Of a stretch of DNA of 64,000 bases, positions 1 to 12,261 are shown in pieces (position 1 is the first letter of the stretch; every line of letters begins with the position of its first letter). The stretch covers positions 1,178,001 through 1,242,000 of the forward strand of contig JANVFP010000001.1 in NCBI GenBank assembly GCA_027919835.1, read 5' to 3'. The stretch comes from Lentinula raphanica. Taxonomy: Eukaryota; Basidiomycota; Agaricomycetes; Agaricales; Omphalotaceae. Under the pieces are notes generated by a model. It searched no databases and was not told the DNA's origin. It was given only the letters and a program-made list of their open reading frames with translations. The position numbers and the translations under genes are program-made.

Positions 1-450
1 ATTCATTCATTGACTGAATTCTCGTCTACTTACTGGATTGAGCAGGTTTTGCGAGTATGTAGATTGGGGAAAGAAAACAAGTTGCAACTTTTGATAGCGG
101 CGGCGGCCTAGGGTTGCATCAAAATTAGCAGTTGGCCGGGCCGACCGTAATTAGCCCGATTCGGACCACTTGCCTCTCAACGACGACAACAGCGCTGCCA
201 GCGGTCAAGACGCAACCGCAACCGTGTCTAGCAGCGCTCTCAGAGGCAATACACGCCAATCATCTACAGCCTATCTATACAACAGCTGAAAGTCTTGATC
301 AAATCACTTTGATAGATCTCTCAACTCAACAGCTTTGAAGGTTGGCCAGCTCATCAAGGAACACGAAGAGAAATCTCACTTAACGTTCGTTCTATCTAGA
401 CTGAGCACTACAATTGATCTTCAATCATCTGGGAGAGGGTTCACGCAGAT
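1..450. other. intergenic / 5' region of the SH3 gene
   Basis: No gene is supported here. The one open frame, from about 132 to 338, is short, low in complexity and has no recognisable motif. The part nearest 450 is CT-rich and is likely promoter and 5'UTR of the downstream SH3-domain gene. Confidence 0.5.
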
Positions 451-3136
451 ATGACTGATTATGATAGTGGCCAAAGTGAGTATTTTTACTATGTGATTTG
501 TTTCTTCTCTTCCGCTTTTGAATACTTGCCTTTGTCCATTGATATGCAAAGATCTTCATTGACGTCTATGGTCAAAACGCGGCTTTGTTGTATCCCTTTC
601 AGTTTCAAAACCCATTATTCCATCTCCTCTCCAACAATCGTCGTTACTAACCACCCTAACCTCGATAGCATCCATTAAAAAGCAAAGCCAAATTCCCGAC
701 TCTACACTTACGTTGTCCATTGGAATTGGAAACACAGCACCTGTTCCAGGCTTCCCTTCACCATCATCTAGTTTTGTTCCTCCACCAGCAGTCGCTTCCA
801 CAGAGTTCGCCAGTGTCAAGGACAAGAAAAAGAACGACAGTTCACGAAAGAACTCCAAAGTCGGTTCCACGAACGGCATATCACAATCTAACACCCAACC
901 ACAGCCAGATCCTCAACTCAATTCCTTTCCAACCGCAGTCGATCGAGAATCCATGATTTCGCCAACGACACCGACTCCGGATAGCTTGTATCGTCTGAAG
1001 AGCCCTTCTGATTCGCTCACAGTGGCAGGAGCTGCGGTTATCGAGCTGCCAAAGGATCTGCCGACTGACAACGAGAATCATACCTCATCATCAACTTTCG
1101 CCGCCAAGGCGTTTGGGGCAGCAGCATCATCAGAGGCTTCACAATCTCCCATCATCCCACAAACACCTTTCTCCAAACCCTCTTCATCCCATTCCCTGCC
1201 GAAAACACCTTCCAGAACACCCTCTAATCCGCCAACACCTTCCAGTCCCGGCTTTCATTTCCCGTCGTCTCGGAAACCGAATCGAGACTCGACCATGTCG
1301 AATTTCTCCACATCCTCCGCAGCATCCACGCGTTCGACTAGCTCTCTGAAGAGCAATAGACCAGCGCCACCTAGTCCCGCGTTGTCAAGACGAACTTCCG
1401 GTGTCGGTGCTAACGCTGCCGCGTCTCCTGTGGCGAAACGGTTTTCGTCTACAGACCAAGGAGTCCAAGCTCCTGGTGCATTAGAGCGTAGTCATTCATT
1501 ACGCAACAGTGCCACCTTCTCCTCTCGCAACCAATCCACCAGCCCCAAAGCCGCTCTACCAATGAGCGCCAACCCACACCGTTTTTCCTCCCCCGCCTTC
1601 CGACGCGACTCATCGACCATGTCCGTGCCTGCGCCACTACCGTTGACACCCGTTCCAGGCAGCGCATCTTTACCGCCTGGGTCCAACTCCCTCTTCTCTG
1701 CCGGTCTCTCCAGCGCTGGCCTGTCCAGTGCGGGATTATCCAGTGCAGCTTTACGGACGGCCACGACGGCATCCACGGCGCTCACTAAAGGCAAGGCCAC
1801 CGGTATTGCTTCTCAGAGTCAGATGCGGAAGCCTGTGAGGATTCGAGATTACGCCTATGCGCCTGAAGATTGGGTTCCTGGGCCCTCGCTTGCTGATGCC
1901 AGTGCACTCGCGCTGTGGGAGAACGATGCTCGGTTTTTAGGCCTCGGTATGGATGGGAAAGGGTTACATGTGCCTACGCCGAATAGGATAAAGGTCTTGA
2001 ACAAGGCTTTGTTGACTTCGACGAACATAAGCGGGATAACAGCTAATTTGAACGCGACGTATACGATGTGGAAGGCATCGTACAAGCGAGAGCGGAAGGA
2101 GAGGAAGGCGGCGGCGAAGCGGAAAGCCAAGGAAGCGAAGAGAGAGAGGGCACAGGCGAGATATAGTATGAATAGTGTCCGGAGTGTGGGGAGTACGAGT
2201 AGCACGGCTTCGTCTGTCTCTTCGACAGGTAGTCGTTCGGAGGTGTCGGATGTGGATGAAAGGGAGGATGATGACGAAGAGGATGGGCTCGGTGGATGGG
2301 CAGGTTTCAGGTTTGGTTTGGCAAGGCTGAGTTGGGGTTTTGGGAATTCTAATTCTACAGGACTCCCAGCTCCTGCTTCGACTTCCAAAACTCAAAACGC
2401 TTCGAATACTACAAGTAACCCTTCGGTCACAGCATCTACAGCCTCTAACAACGCTAATCCTAATCATAAAGCTTTCCCTTCCCAATCAGATCTCGACCGC
2501 AACTTCGGCTTCGACGCGACCTCTTCTGAATCAGGCGACGAATCCTCAAACAACTCCACTGATACCGAAGGCGAGCAGTTCCACGATGCTCCTTCCCATC
2601 TCCAACATGCCGACCTTGATTTCGGGCTTGATCTAGAAGGTCGCGGACTGGACTCACCGTCACCGTTGGACTATGACCGTGGATACAATTACGACGAAGG
2701 GGCCTATGGCCAAATACCCAACTCTGCTTTCCCTTCCGCGTCACCGTATCCAGGTTCAGGCGAGGGATATGTATATGAGGATGATTCGCTTGATTCGATC
2801 GAGGAAGGAGAGCTTGTGCCGGGGCAGTATCGGGCGTTGTACTCCTTTGAGCCTGAGGGACCTTCGGAGATGAAGTTGGTTGAAGGAGAGGTTGTGAAAG
2901 TCATTGGACGAGGCGGAGGGGGAGGTTGGGCTGTTGTGGTGGATAAGTACGCTGAGGTTTCCACTTCACGATCGGAGAGTGCTGAAACTGGTGGTGCTGG
3001 TGAAGCCGATTCGAACAATACAACGGCAACTCACAAGTATGCTCTTGTGCCTGAGAGCTATTTGGAGTTCATACAAGCTGACGATCTTACGGATGGAGAA
3101 GTGAAGGATGGGACCAAAACGACGTTGAGCGTCTGA
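451..3136 (+). CDS. SH3-domain protein, Nbp2/Skb5-like (C-terminal SH3)
   Basis: Two exons: 451-475 and 669-3136. The 193 nt intron starts GTGAGT, ends TAG, and joins in frame, giving about 830 residues starting MTDYDSGQ. Most of the protein is low-complexity and Ser/Pro/Thr-rich, with a short SAGLSS tandem repeat. A conserved middle block begins near KPVRIRDYAYAPEDW and is followed by a Lys/Arg/Glu-rich, probably helical segment (KRERKERKAAAKRKAKEAKR). Near the C-terminus an SH3 domain is visible: a GQYRALYSFEPEG start, an acidic RT-loop-like GEVVKVI stretch, a Trp, and ALVPESYLEF at the end. A Ser/Gly-rich insert splits the last strands. This layout recalls Nbp2/Skb5 adaptors, which tether phosphatases or PAK kinases in MAPK pathways. 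The SH3 fold is clear; the subfamily is an inference. Confidence 0.75.
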
Positions 3137-3732
3137 AGAGAGTAACGACTAGAGGCAAGACAAACTAAGGTTGTATACGTGACATTTTTTTTCTTTCTGC
3201 TTGCGTATCGATCTTCCTTGGATTTTTTCTTCTCTCTGTTGCCTGAACAAGTATTCCATTTCTGTTGTGCTTTTCTTGTCTAATTGAATAATCGGTTCTG
3301 TAATGTGGTTTCTTCCTATGTTATCGAGGCGAAAGTATATATTTATGTAACTGTAAATACTGCTCTTGTGGATCGATGTGCAGATAAAGTACATACCTAG
3401 TACATAACTTCTAAAACATTCAAGGGCGAGCGATTCAAAGTATGTATGCTCGTTGTTTCAGAACAGAGATAGCCCAAAACGCTCACACAGCTCTGATAAG
3501 AATTTCAAGCTCCATTGAGAGATTAAAATTTTCGAAGATAAGGAACCTTAAGGAACTCGAAATCCGAATGTTTATATGTAGAAATCCGGCGAGACATTTC
3601 CCTTCACCTCGTTCTTTCAACTCCCCAACGTTCTCCTGCATAAAACTCTTTGTGCCACGAACCTCGGCTGGTCCGGGTCAACGACAAGAACAACTTGCAC
3701 GCATCATCCACTGTTGATCAAAAAAAACACTC
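3137..3732. other. intergenic; 3'UTR of the SH3 gene and promoter of the next gene
   Basis: No gene is seen. The stretch up to about 3400 is T-rich, as expected for a fungal 3' end, with AATAAT and AATAAA-like words. Short open frames here lack motifs. Confidence 0.5.
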
Positions 3733-4909
3733 ATGAATCTCTATCGACTACTGCTCTTTGTTACCCTCGCCGTGCGCGTGTCAAGCGCGAACCTTGAGGG
3801 TGATACTCCCTTTTCTTTACCTCGAAACGACGACAGACTCGGACACAGTAAACGTAGTGTCCAAGAAGTTGGAGTAGAAAGCCAAGATCGCCATGGTCGC
3901 CACCGGAGCACGTTGAGCGCTCGCGTCAACGTCAACGCGAATGTTAACAATGGTGATCCAAATCCGTCACTTGGTGATCAATCATTCAACGATATCGAAC
4001 TGCCTCCCTATACTACTCCGAGTCGTCCTAATTCTCCCGTCACTCATCCCAATCCTGTTCATTTTCCCACTAGCCAAGACCATCATCGTGGCAGTCAATC
4101 CAGCTACCCCTCGGAGTCCCTTCCCCCCAGTTATGACGATTCCGCACTGCCTGCTCCCGCGGCCGTCCATCACAACTCTCCTCCTGCAGCTGAGGGCCAT
4201 CACGTTGTTCCAATGAGCACTGGTGAAAGGCTGAGACCGCCCTCTAGTCTCCCACCACCATACTCACCTGGAAGAAGCTCCTATGTGAACGCTGACAGTC
4301 AAACAGACGCGAATCATCCGAGCCCGCTTGATCATGATCAAGAAGAAGCAGGTCCGCACGCGCAGAACTCAGGCTTGGCTCCTCCGAGTCCCGACGTATC
4401 TAAGGATTCGAAACTCCGACGCTGTGCACGAGTCGTGGGCGAATGCAAATGGGTCATCATCGGTCTAGCATGCATGTATGGGTTTGTTGGTGGGATGATA
4501 GCTCTCTCGAAATATGCTGAGAAACATCCATGTGAGTTCGGGGGCCCCCCATCATGGTCTAATATTTCGTGTCCGGGGAATACGACATCGAATACGACGT
4601 TAAGGAGGAGGGGTGTGAGTTCTGGGGGTAAGAAAGAGAAAGGGGAAGAGCAGGAACAGTGTCCTGTCGAACCCACTGAAGAAAGTTGTGATTGTAACAC
4701 TGCAACGGTGAGTTTTCTTCCCACCCTTTTCTTCGTACGATGAATGGGTTTTGTCGATCCTTCCTTCCTTCTCATGCTCGGAGTCCTTGTATGCTCATTT
4801 CTTGCCACAGGAAGTCATCGCCGCGGATGGGAAGATGCATCAACTAGGTGGAAATGCAAAGCATACGAAGAGAGACGTGCTGAAGTCGGTCTATCGACCT
4901 CGTTTGTAG
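3733..4909 (+). CDS. secreted/membrane Pro-Ser-rich protein with one TM segment, unknown function
   Basis: Exons 3733-4707 and 4811-4909 (intron GTGAGT...CACAG, phase 0) give about 357 residues. The N-terminus is a clear signal peptide (MNLYRLLLFVTLAVRVSSAN). It is followed by about 200 residues rich in Pro, Ser, His and Asn, with PPxY-like segments (ELPPYTTP, SLPPSYDDS, LPPPYSPG) that could bind WW domains if exposed to the cytosol. A hydrophobic segment near residue 240 (CKWVIIGLACMYGFVGGMIA) is a likely transmembrane helix. After it come a few Cys residues and several N-x-T/S glycosylation sites, then a basic tail. I do not recognise the family. The topology (PPxY side in or out) cannot be decided from the sequence. 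Confidence 0.65.
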
Positions 4910-5608
4910 CCCGTTGAGTAAGCGCAGGGACGGTCTAGAGATGAGAAGTGCTGAGACTCAGAGGGGTCGGAATAGGTAGCAGACTGGGGCTGAAGGCAAG
5001 TTGATGAGTGTTTCAATTAGAGTGGAAAGGAACAGCGTGACTCCTTACAGCGGTTTGTCGAATCTCTGTAACGATTTGTTCCTGTACTACTGCTTAGCAA
5101 CTTGTGCGTATTCCTTGAAGTCCGAGCACCCACTGTGACGCGATAGGAAGAATAAGTGAGAGCTGCAGCTGCATAGAGGAGCCCGCCAGGGTGGAAGGAG
5201 TCAATCCTACCACGATGCATGGCTCATCTGAGGCCTCCCTTAGAAACCCAGTAAGAATCGAGATTCGCAACCTCTAAGAGACAACGTTCGCATTACGATG
5301 TTCTTGATAAATCTTCATATACATGGAGCAATGCCTATCATAATGAGTGATAATGAATGATAAATAACTGTTCCATCCTTGGGTATATTCCTGGGTGACC
5401 TACTAGCTCGCGTAATCAGCGGTCTCTGGTGTTATGACAAGCCTTCAAATTTCAAAGCTTCAAGCTTCATCACCTACACAAACCGTACAGCCTCCCCAAG
5501 AACTAGATCAAATGTTTCATCGTCGAAGGAACCGTCTGACAACACAGCCAGATTACCTTGACGAGATATCACCTATCCGCGACTCAAACACCCTCCCCTC
5601 CTCATCCT
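4910..5608. other. intergenic between convergent genes
   Basis: This is shared 3' territory of the preceding + strand gene and the MAPKK on the - strand. I see no gene. An AT-rich stretch with tandem TAATGA-type words lies around 5340-5365. Confidence 0.45.
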
Positions 5609-7572
5609 CTACAACGTCGCCGCCCATGCCTTCATACTCATCTCATCTCCCCTTCCATCCTCACCCACACCCATCCAACTCATCCCTAACAAATCCCTAG
5701 GATTCGTTCGCTCCCCAGGATCCTTCTTCAAGCAATTCGCCACAAACTCTGCCGCTTCGTCCGAGAAGTCCAACGAATGAGGGACTGAGGGAGTGATGAG
5801 CGTCGGAGGGGGCTCACGCACGATGTGGTGCATGAGTTCGAGGATGGAGAGGGTTCCGACGCCGCCGTGGAGAGAGACTCCGCGGGATTTACGGTGGGAG
5901 TGTCTTTGGGCACTTGGGAGAGAGGAAGGGAGGGAGGATATGGGTGTGAGAGAGGCTGGTTGAAGAGGAAGAGAAAGTGGGAATAAATAAATTCAGTCGA
6001 GAGGAAATTTTACAGAGTTGTATAGCCGTGTCTGACCTGAATCAATCGGAGTTTCCTCCTCAACTTCACTATCCGCAAACGGGAAGCATCCATGTGCGAG
6101 CTCGATGAGCGTTATTCCGAGACTCCAAACGTCGGACTTGACGGAGTAATCAGAGCCTTGAATCCGCTCGGGCTGTGTGTCAGAAGAAAATCAGTACACG
6201 AAACATGAGAGTATGGGCACTTACACTCATATATACGCTGGTACCGACAAATGTTTTTGCTACGCTGTTTTCCAACTCACCGCTCACACCGAAATCGCAC
6301 AGCTTGACTTCACCTGGAGTAAAAATAGAGAAATTAGAAGTTCATACGAAGGTATGAATGAGGGATACCCACCTTCAGAATTCAACAAGATATTACTAGG
6401 TTTGATATCTCGATGCAAAACTCCCATCTGTTCATACAGATACACCAGCCCACCCAGAACCATTTTCGCGAGCTGTCTCACGATACCAATAGGAATTGGG
6501 CCTGCTACCGGTGCTTCGGCTTCTCCGGGCTTGCCTCTAGAACCAATAGTCTTGTAGATCGAATCAAACGAGCCTTTATCCATAAACTCCATACAGATGC
6601 AGATATTGGGTTCGGATAGATACGCGCCGAAGGATGAAACGATGAACGGGGAACTACACGCGTGCATGATGTGTAATTCGCGCAAGATTTGTTTTCGAAC
6701 GCTGGGTTTCGCGTCGATGAGGACGATCTAGGGATTATGAGGATTATGAGGTGATGACCTTGCAAGAGATTGGAGATGGAAGTAAACTGTAAAGGACGCA
6801 CCTTCTTTGCCATAATCACTCCGCTGGGCAGATGCTCAACTTTCATAACACTGCCCCCGTTACCCATTCCAAGTTCGGCAATGTTCTTCAGATCAGAGTC
6901 CTGTAAGGGAGCTTGTATGAGCTCCCTATCACGCTCAGCCTTGCTACGATAGACCTCCGCAGACGATACTCCTTCAACAGTCGTGACCGAAGACGTGGTA
7001 GAAACACCGCTACTCCCAGTCGCAAGCCCACCACTGCTCAACGTCGCCGTACTCGTACTCGCACTATTCCCACTTCCCGTCGGCCTACTACTACTACTCA
7101 ACCGCATCTGTTCCAGCTTCGTCGTAAGCGCCGCCTGCAAGTTCAGTCTCTGCGTCGTCGAACTTTCCGGCGTCATCAAAACACTAGCGCTGATCGGAGG
7201 TAAGCCACTGCCTAGAGCAGCTCCGCGTCCAAAGGGGCCTACTAAACCGGTATTGTGAGGCTGGGCATTGTTCACGTCGATTGACAGTCCGCGTTTCGGC
7301 GGTTGGTCGGGCGCGGTCCGAGTAGCTATGAGGGATTGAGCGACGCTTGGGAGAGAGGGGAGAGAGCCGCCTGGGGGAGCGGCGATTGGGGAAGGTGGGG
7401 CAGGGAGTTGGAGGGCTTTGAAGTTTCGTTTCTTGCGTAGAGAGCCTAGATTGCCAATGGAGTCTGTGGATGCCGTCGGTGGAGTTGGTAGAGCAGGACG
7501 AGGAGGTGTGCCAGGCGTTGGAGATGTAGCAGTTATCGAAGGTGGAGTTGGTAAAGCACGAGGAACGGCCAT
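5609..7572 (-). CDS. STE7: MAP kinase kinase, STE7/FUZ7 type (pheromone-response MAPKK)
   Basis: Five exons on the minus strand: 7572-6802, 6727-6373, 6313-6225, 6172-6037 and 5955-5609. All phases join, giving 565 residues. The first ~225 residues are a Pro/Ser-rich regulatory region. The kinase domain shows the Gly loop (GMGNGGSV), the ATP lysine in IMAKK, an [15 protein letters not shown] helix, the hinge CMEFMDKGS, the catalytic loop [11 protein letters not shown], and an activation loop [11 protein letters not shown], whose Ser and Thr are the MAPKK phospho-acceptor positions. [14 protein letters not shown] follows. [10 protein letters not shown] together with [15 protein letters not shown] points to the Ste7/Fuz7 class rather than Pbs2 or Mkk1. 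By family knowledge it would phosphorylate a Fus3/Kpp2-type MAPK in mating and filamentation. The last intron uses a weak GTCAGA donor. A ~20 residue extension follows the kinase domain. It is divergent from the alcohol dehydrogenase gene. Confidence 0.9.
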
Positions 7573-8225
7573 GTTGTGTCTTTGTTAAAAGGTTTGTTTG
7601 CTGTCGTGTTTTGCTGAGGAGGGGGATGCACGTAGATAATGGCAATGCTGAACCTGATATAATACCTGGCAATGATCTGTACAGTGAGTAAGAGATTAAT
7701 AGTAGCTAGCTTTACCTTTCAAGTTTATCAACTAATAGCAATGATAACTCGAATACTATGACTTCTCGTTGAGCGCGATGTGAGATCGAGGGAATACGCA
7801 AGATGATCGATGAGGAGGAGTGATAATCCTCAAGCAGCGTAATGTGCTAGTATTTCCCTCAGAGCACCAATGTCCTTCGCGTGTTGAGCACGACGACGAG
7901 AAAGAGAGGTAAAGGAGAGGAAGAGAGAGATGAGTAGGACTGTACACAGAACACGAAACAGAAATTTCGACCAATGCAGTGTGCGTAGCGCCCGCGGCCC
8001 GGATCTACTTATGTAAGCCTTTGTCAGCTGAGTGGACCTTGTTTCTAGACCACCGGATCCCGCCTCAAGCGATGCGCCTCTTCTTCCATTTCCAGGATCC
8101 AGAACTTCCAGAACCCGAACTGTCGCGCGAGATGGGCTTCAAAGTTGAGACTGTCATCATCTGACACACAAGAAGGTCTTCCTTATAAAAAGATCCCACA
8201 AATGCGAAAATTATAAAACCCCAAG
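7573..8225. other. divergent promoter region (MAPKK / alcohol dehydrogenase)
   Basis: About 650 bp separate the two start codons. No gene is supported. A TATAAAA-like word lies near 8210-8217, about 10 bp before the ADH start and so more likely inside the leader. TTATAAAAAG is found near 8183. Confidence 0.45.
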
Positions 8226-9691
8226 ATGTATTCTCTACGAAGATTGCCCCCCTTGTTCATCAACGCTCACAAGCTCAACACTGCTTATTCTCTATCTGTG
8301 CATACGACTCGGAGATCCATGGCGACGATGAAAGCTCTGGTGTATGCTGCCAAGGGTAAACCTACGCTGGAAGAACGACCGAAGCCGACTATTCTGAAGC
8401 CGACTGATGCTATCGTCAAGATGGTTAAAACTACTATATGCGGTACGTCCTTCTACATACGTCCTGCATCATAAACCAAATTGGATCCTGAACATTACAC
8501 AGGCACGGATCTGCACATATTCAAAGGAGACGTAGCGTATGTACATTCCTCGTGACTATCTATGACCCGCCGTTCATCTACTCAAACCTCGTTTCAAATC
8601 TTAAGGACGTGCGACACAGGCAGAATTCTCGGACACGAAGGTGTCGCTGTCGTCGAGCAAGTCGGTAACAGTGTCAGCCACTTCAAGCCCGGCGACAAAG
8701 TCATCGTATCCTGCATCACTTCCTGCATGACCTGTACAAACTGCCGTCAAGGAATGCCCTCTCATTGTACCGGTATGTACCACTCCAGAATTCTTCGTGT
8801 ACTTTCGAACTGACCTTTGGTAGACGGAGGATGGGCCCTGGGTAACACCATCGACGGTACCCAAGCAGAATACACGCGTATACCCCATGCAGACGGTTCT
8901 CTCCATCGCGTAGCAGAAACTGCGAGCGACGACGCTCAACTCATGCTCAGCGATACCGTTCCGACAGGGTATGAATGCGGTGTCCTAGTAAGTGTTTTCG
9001 CTTCCAAAAACCAAGCTCCCGATACTTATACTCCCATCCTCCACACAGCAAGGAAAAGTCAAACTCGGTTCAACCGTAGCCATCGTCGGCAGCGGCCCAG
9101 TCGGCCTAGGCGCACTGATCACCAGCCAGCTGTATTCCCCGCTCCAAATCATCATGATCGACCTCAACGAAAAAAGACTTTCCCTGGCTCGTGCGTTAGG
9201 TGCCACACACACCGTTGTCTCTGGACCCAACGTGGTCGAGCAAGTCATGCAGATCACCTCGGGGCGTGGCGTTGACACCGTGATCGAAGCGGTTGGGATC
9301 CCGGCCACGTTTGAGCTTTGTCAGAAACTGGTCGCCGTAGGAGGGACGGTGGCGAATTTGGGTGTGCATGGGGCGAAGGTGGATTTGCATTTGGAGGAGT
9401 TGTGGGATAAGAATATCAGTAGGTTTTCGTTTTTTTCCGTTTCGGTTTTTGTTTTGTTCTTGAATTTAACTCGGACTGTAACTGACTGTGACCCCCCTAT
9501 GTACAGCATTAACCACTCGCCTCGTCGATGCTCGTTCAACCCCCATGCTCATCAAACTCGTCGAATCAGGAAAGATCCAGCCGGAGAAATTCGCCACGCA
9601 TAATTTCGCCTTTGGTGACATCGAAAAGGCATACAGCGTCTTTGGTGCTGCGGAAGCTCATGATTGTTTGAAGGTGGTCGTCAATTTCTGA
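8226..9691 (+). CDS. zinc-dependent alcohol dehydrogenase (MDR superfamily), possibly mitochondrial
   Basis: Six exons: 8226-8442, 8503-8536, 8606-8772, 8824-8987, 9049-9418 and 9507-9691. They join in frame to 378 residues. The catalytic zinc site is visible as CGTDLHIFKGD and GHEG. The structural zinc loop has four Cys in CITSCMTCTNCRQGMPSHC. The Rossmann motif is VAIVGSGPVGLG, followed by an acidic IDLNEKR that predicts NAD(H) preference. The C-terminus (TTRLVDARSTPMLIKLVESGKI) is typical of tetrameric class ADHs that oxidise or reduce primary and secondary alcohols. The first 31 residues are basic and Ser/Leu-rich with an internal Met at 32 (MATMKALVYAA). The long form could be a mitochondrial precursor and the short form cytosolic. 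The exact substrate is not deducible. Confidence 0.9.
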
Positions 9692-10154
9692 ATTGAGAAT
9701 CGAACAAGATTGAAGATTGTATGATGTATCGCTCGGGGCGCTCGGGGTTTATCATTGGGTCGGTTTAGCCATCGCCATCGAAAAAAAACTAACTTTCAAT
9801 GATCCTTGTACCAACTGTTTACTGTATATCATTCCAAAAAGTACGAATGTTCAATATACAACTGTAAGGAGAAACAATCTTAGCGAGGTGGGAGGGAGGT
9901 CACTGCCTGGAATCAAGAACTCACATACATGTCATTAGTCTATAGCTAGGACCTGTTTCTTGCCATGCCGATACGGACGAGGGCTTGGTAGATTATGGCG
10001 AGTATGTATCAGCTTCAAATTTCTCAAATTCTTACGCACGCTCACCGAAAAATCCCGAGATAGTCCAATCTCTGCAAGAGGCGTTTCTCTCTATAAATGC
10101 TCTACAAGGTCATTGGCGACCGCATTAGCTCTCTTTGTTCCTACTACATGGGGC
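9692..10154. other. intergenic, convergent 3' ends
   Basis: This lies between the ADH stop and the stop of the first BTB gene on the opposite strand. No gene is seen; short open frames lack motifs. Confidence 0.45.
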
Positions 10155-10818
10155 TCAACAACGTCTGCTCACCCAAGACCTGTATATATGATCAGGCAGA
10201 ATGTCGCTGACTTCAGAAAGAGGTTTCTTGTAGAGTCTTCTCATGAGGTGGTCGATAAGTCTCGTCTTGTCGTATTTAACAGCAAATTTGAGTGTCTCCA
10301 TTGGCGAGTCCCCCGCGCGCCACTGCACATTCTCCCTGTTATAAACACATAGAAGAGCCTCTGTGAATGAACTTTCTCTAGTTCAACGAAGTGGCGTGAC
10401 TTACCCCATCAACTCGACCTCACACACATCCATCAATTCTCCTACCTCATACTTCTCCGCCGCCTCAGCAAGCACCATCAACGAATCAAAGTCCATATCA
10501 TGCAAAGATGTATATTCGTGTTCTGGATAGACATACTGGAAGAGAATCTCCAGCGTCGCAGCGGATTCCGTCAATCGCACGATGGGATCATGAGGATCGA
10601 CGGGTATGTCGGCAGGAGGAAAAGCTCCGGTGTGGGACGCGAGGTTTTGCTTGTGAAGACGGAATTGGACGTTGTCGGATGAGTGGATGAGGACGTCTGC
10701 GTTGGGTGCGTTGACTGTGGTTTGAAGAAGAGGTGTGGGGTGAGTAGCTTGGACGATTACTGGATGGGATTGAAAAGGGGACTCAACAGCGTTTGCTTAG
10801 TATCGTTGTGCTTGTCAT
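10155..10818 (-). CDS. BTB/POZ-domain protein, copy A
   Basis: Three exons (10818-10788, 10714-10405, 10335-10155) give 173 residues. The first exon is only 31 nt, ending in phase 1, with a GTTGAG donor. The middle exon carries the BTB fold: NAPNADVLIHSSDNVQFRLH, then NLASHTGAFPP, VRLTESAATLEILFQYVYP, and an AEAAEKYEVGELMDVCE helix. The last exon gives SPMETLKFAVKYDKTRL and ends DHIYRSWVSRRC. These short single-BTB proteins form large agaricomycete families. BTB domains dimerise and many serve as CUL3 adaptors, but no second interaction domain is present, so the partner is unknown. Copies B and C lie upstream in the same orientation with the same exon phases, showing tandem duplication. Confidence 0.8.
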
Positions 10819-11543
10819 GGTCGAAGCAGAAGTTGACAGCCGCAGTGGATGACCAGTGTTGATAGTTGGTGGGTGATTATACCTCGGATGCGAAAGCCCT
10901 GGCTGTCAGAGGTATGATTCATACTATATATTGTAGGCTGAAGTTCGTACAAGAGACTAGAACCCCTAATAACCCCTAACGTTTATCCGCACATCCGTTC
11001 AACTTTCAAAATTCACGAGTCAGTGCGCTTCCGTACCGCAGCACACAGCACACCCCCGGGGAGGCTGAACCTAATAATCATTACGCGCGAGACTCGTTTG
11101 GCCCACGCTCAGAAGGAGTCGTAGTACGTATTCACACAAAGCTGTACAATATCAACCTGTAAAATTTACTATCTTTTCTTTTACCATATACATCCAAATT
11201 GCTGTATGAAGTTACTAAATGATTTGGACAACATGAGGTCGCCACGAGGATCCCTTTGGGCCTTCTAGTAGTCCAGGTGCAGTATTGGTCGGAGGGTACA
11301 AAGCTCAGATTCACCACTTCTTACAAGAGTCGGCCCTAGTCGTGCTTCTCTTGAGCTGCCCTTCGAAGTCTAGGTATAAGGAAATTTCAGTTGCTTGGTT
11401 CGAACTTTCGGGCATCATGATCATGCTCACAAATAAACTTCCAGCTCCTTCGTTTGATTCAAGAGACGTCGCTCTCTGTCAATGCTCTATCAGTGTGGGG
11501 GCCCCACCGAAAGATCATCATTGTCAGTTTTCAGAGTTATCCC
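10819..11543. other. promoter of BTB copy A and 3' flank of copy B
   Basis: No gene is seen. The part at about 10920-11030 is similar to the region at about 14020-14130 upstream of BTB copy C. Shared words in the same order include TCGTACAAGAGACT, GTTTATCCGC, CCGTTCA and GAGTCAGTGCGC, so the promoter was duplicated with the gene. Confidence 0.5.
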
Positions 11544-12261
11544 TCATAGTGAAGAGGTTCTGCTCACCCAACGCTTGTACAGAACCGGATCAGGTATGAC
11601 TTTTGAAATTTCCGAAAGTGTCATGTCTTTTAGAGCGTTCATGAGTATGTTCATGAGCTTTGGATAGTGATTGTGTTTTGCGACGATTTTGAGGATTGTT
11701 AACATGTCTTTGTCATCGTAGTCAGATAATGAATGCCTTCCTCCATAAGTTCAAGTAAGAACCTCATGGCGAATGAAACATCCGAGGCGTAATTGGTACT
11801 CACGTTAACTCGACCTCGCATGGAAAAAAGAAATTCGCCACTTCATATTTATCCGCTGCCTTTGCAAGTGAGAGCAACTTTTTAGGATAATCCCAAAATG
11901 AAAACCGTGAGCGCAGTGACGAGATGATCGTATCGTATCGACGTGGGTAGATGAATTGGAAGAGTGTCTCCAATATCCAAGCGGGTTCAGGCAGTTGTAC
12001 CACGCTCACAATATGATCAGGATCGACGAGATTTTTGACAGCCTCCCAAGGAAAAGCTCCAGTATTGCATGCAAGGTTGTTCGTGTGGAGAAGGAATTGT
12101 ACGTTGTCGGAAGAGTAGATGATGATGTCTGCGTCGGGTGCGTTAACTGTGTCGGACAAGAAATGGGAGTCACAGCAGACTGAGTGATCTGAAGGGACAG
12201 TATGATGAAAAAAGAACTCACACAATGGTGATTGTTTGCTCAAAGACTTGGACTTAGGCAT
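11544..12261 (-). CDS. BTB/POZ-domain protein, copy B
   Basis: Three exons (12261-12222, 12146-11804, 11736-11544) give 191 residues. The splice phases (1, then 2) equal those of copies A and C. The BTB core reads NAPDADIIIYSSDNVQFLLH, NLACNTGAFPW, VQLPEPAWILETLFQFIYPRR, and AKAADKYEVANFFFPCE. The third exon encodes DKDMLTILKIVAKHNHYPKL and ends near VLYKRWVSRTSSL. The second acceptor (GGAAG before GCATTC) is chosen because it is the only one that keeps the paralogue frame; it is not a strong site. Function is inferred only as a BTB dimerisation or adaptor protein. Confidence 0.75.

Noticed and set aside
1855..2485. Long minus-strand open frames under the SH3 gene
   Set aside because: They are antisense shadows of a Ser/Pro-rich coding exon.
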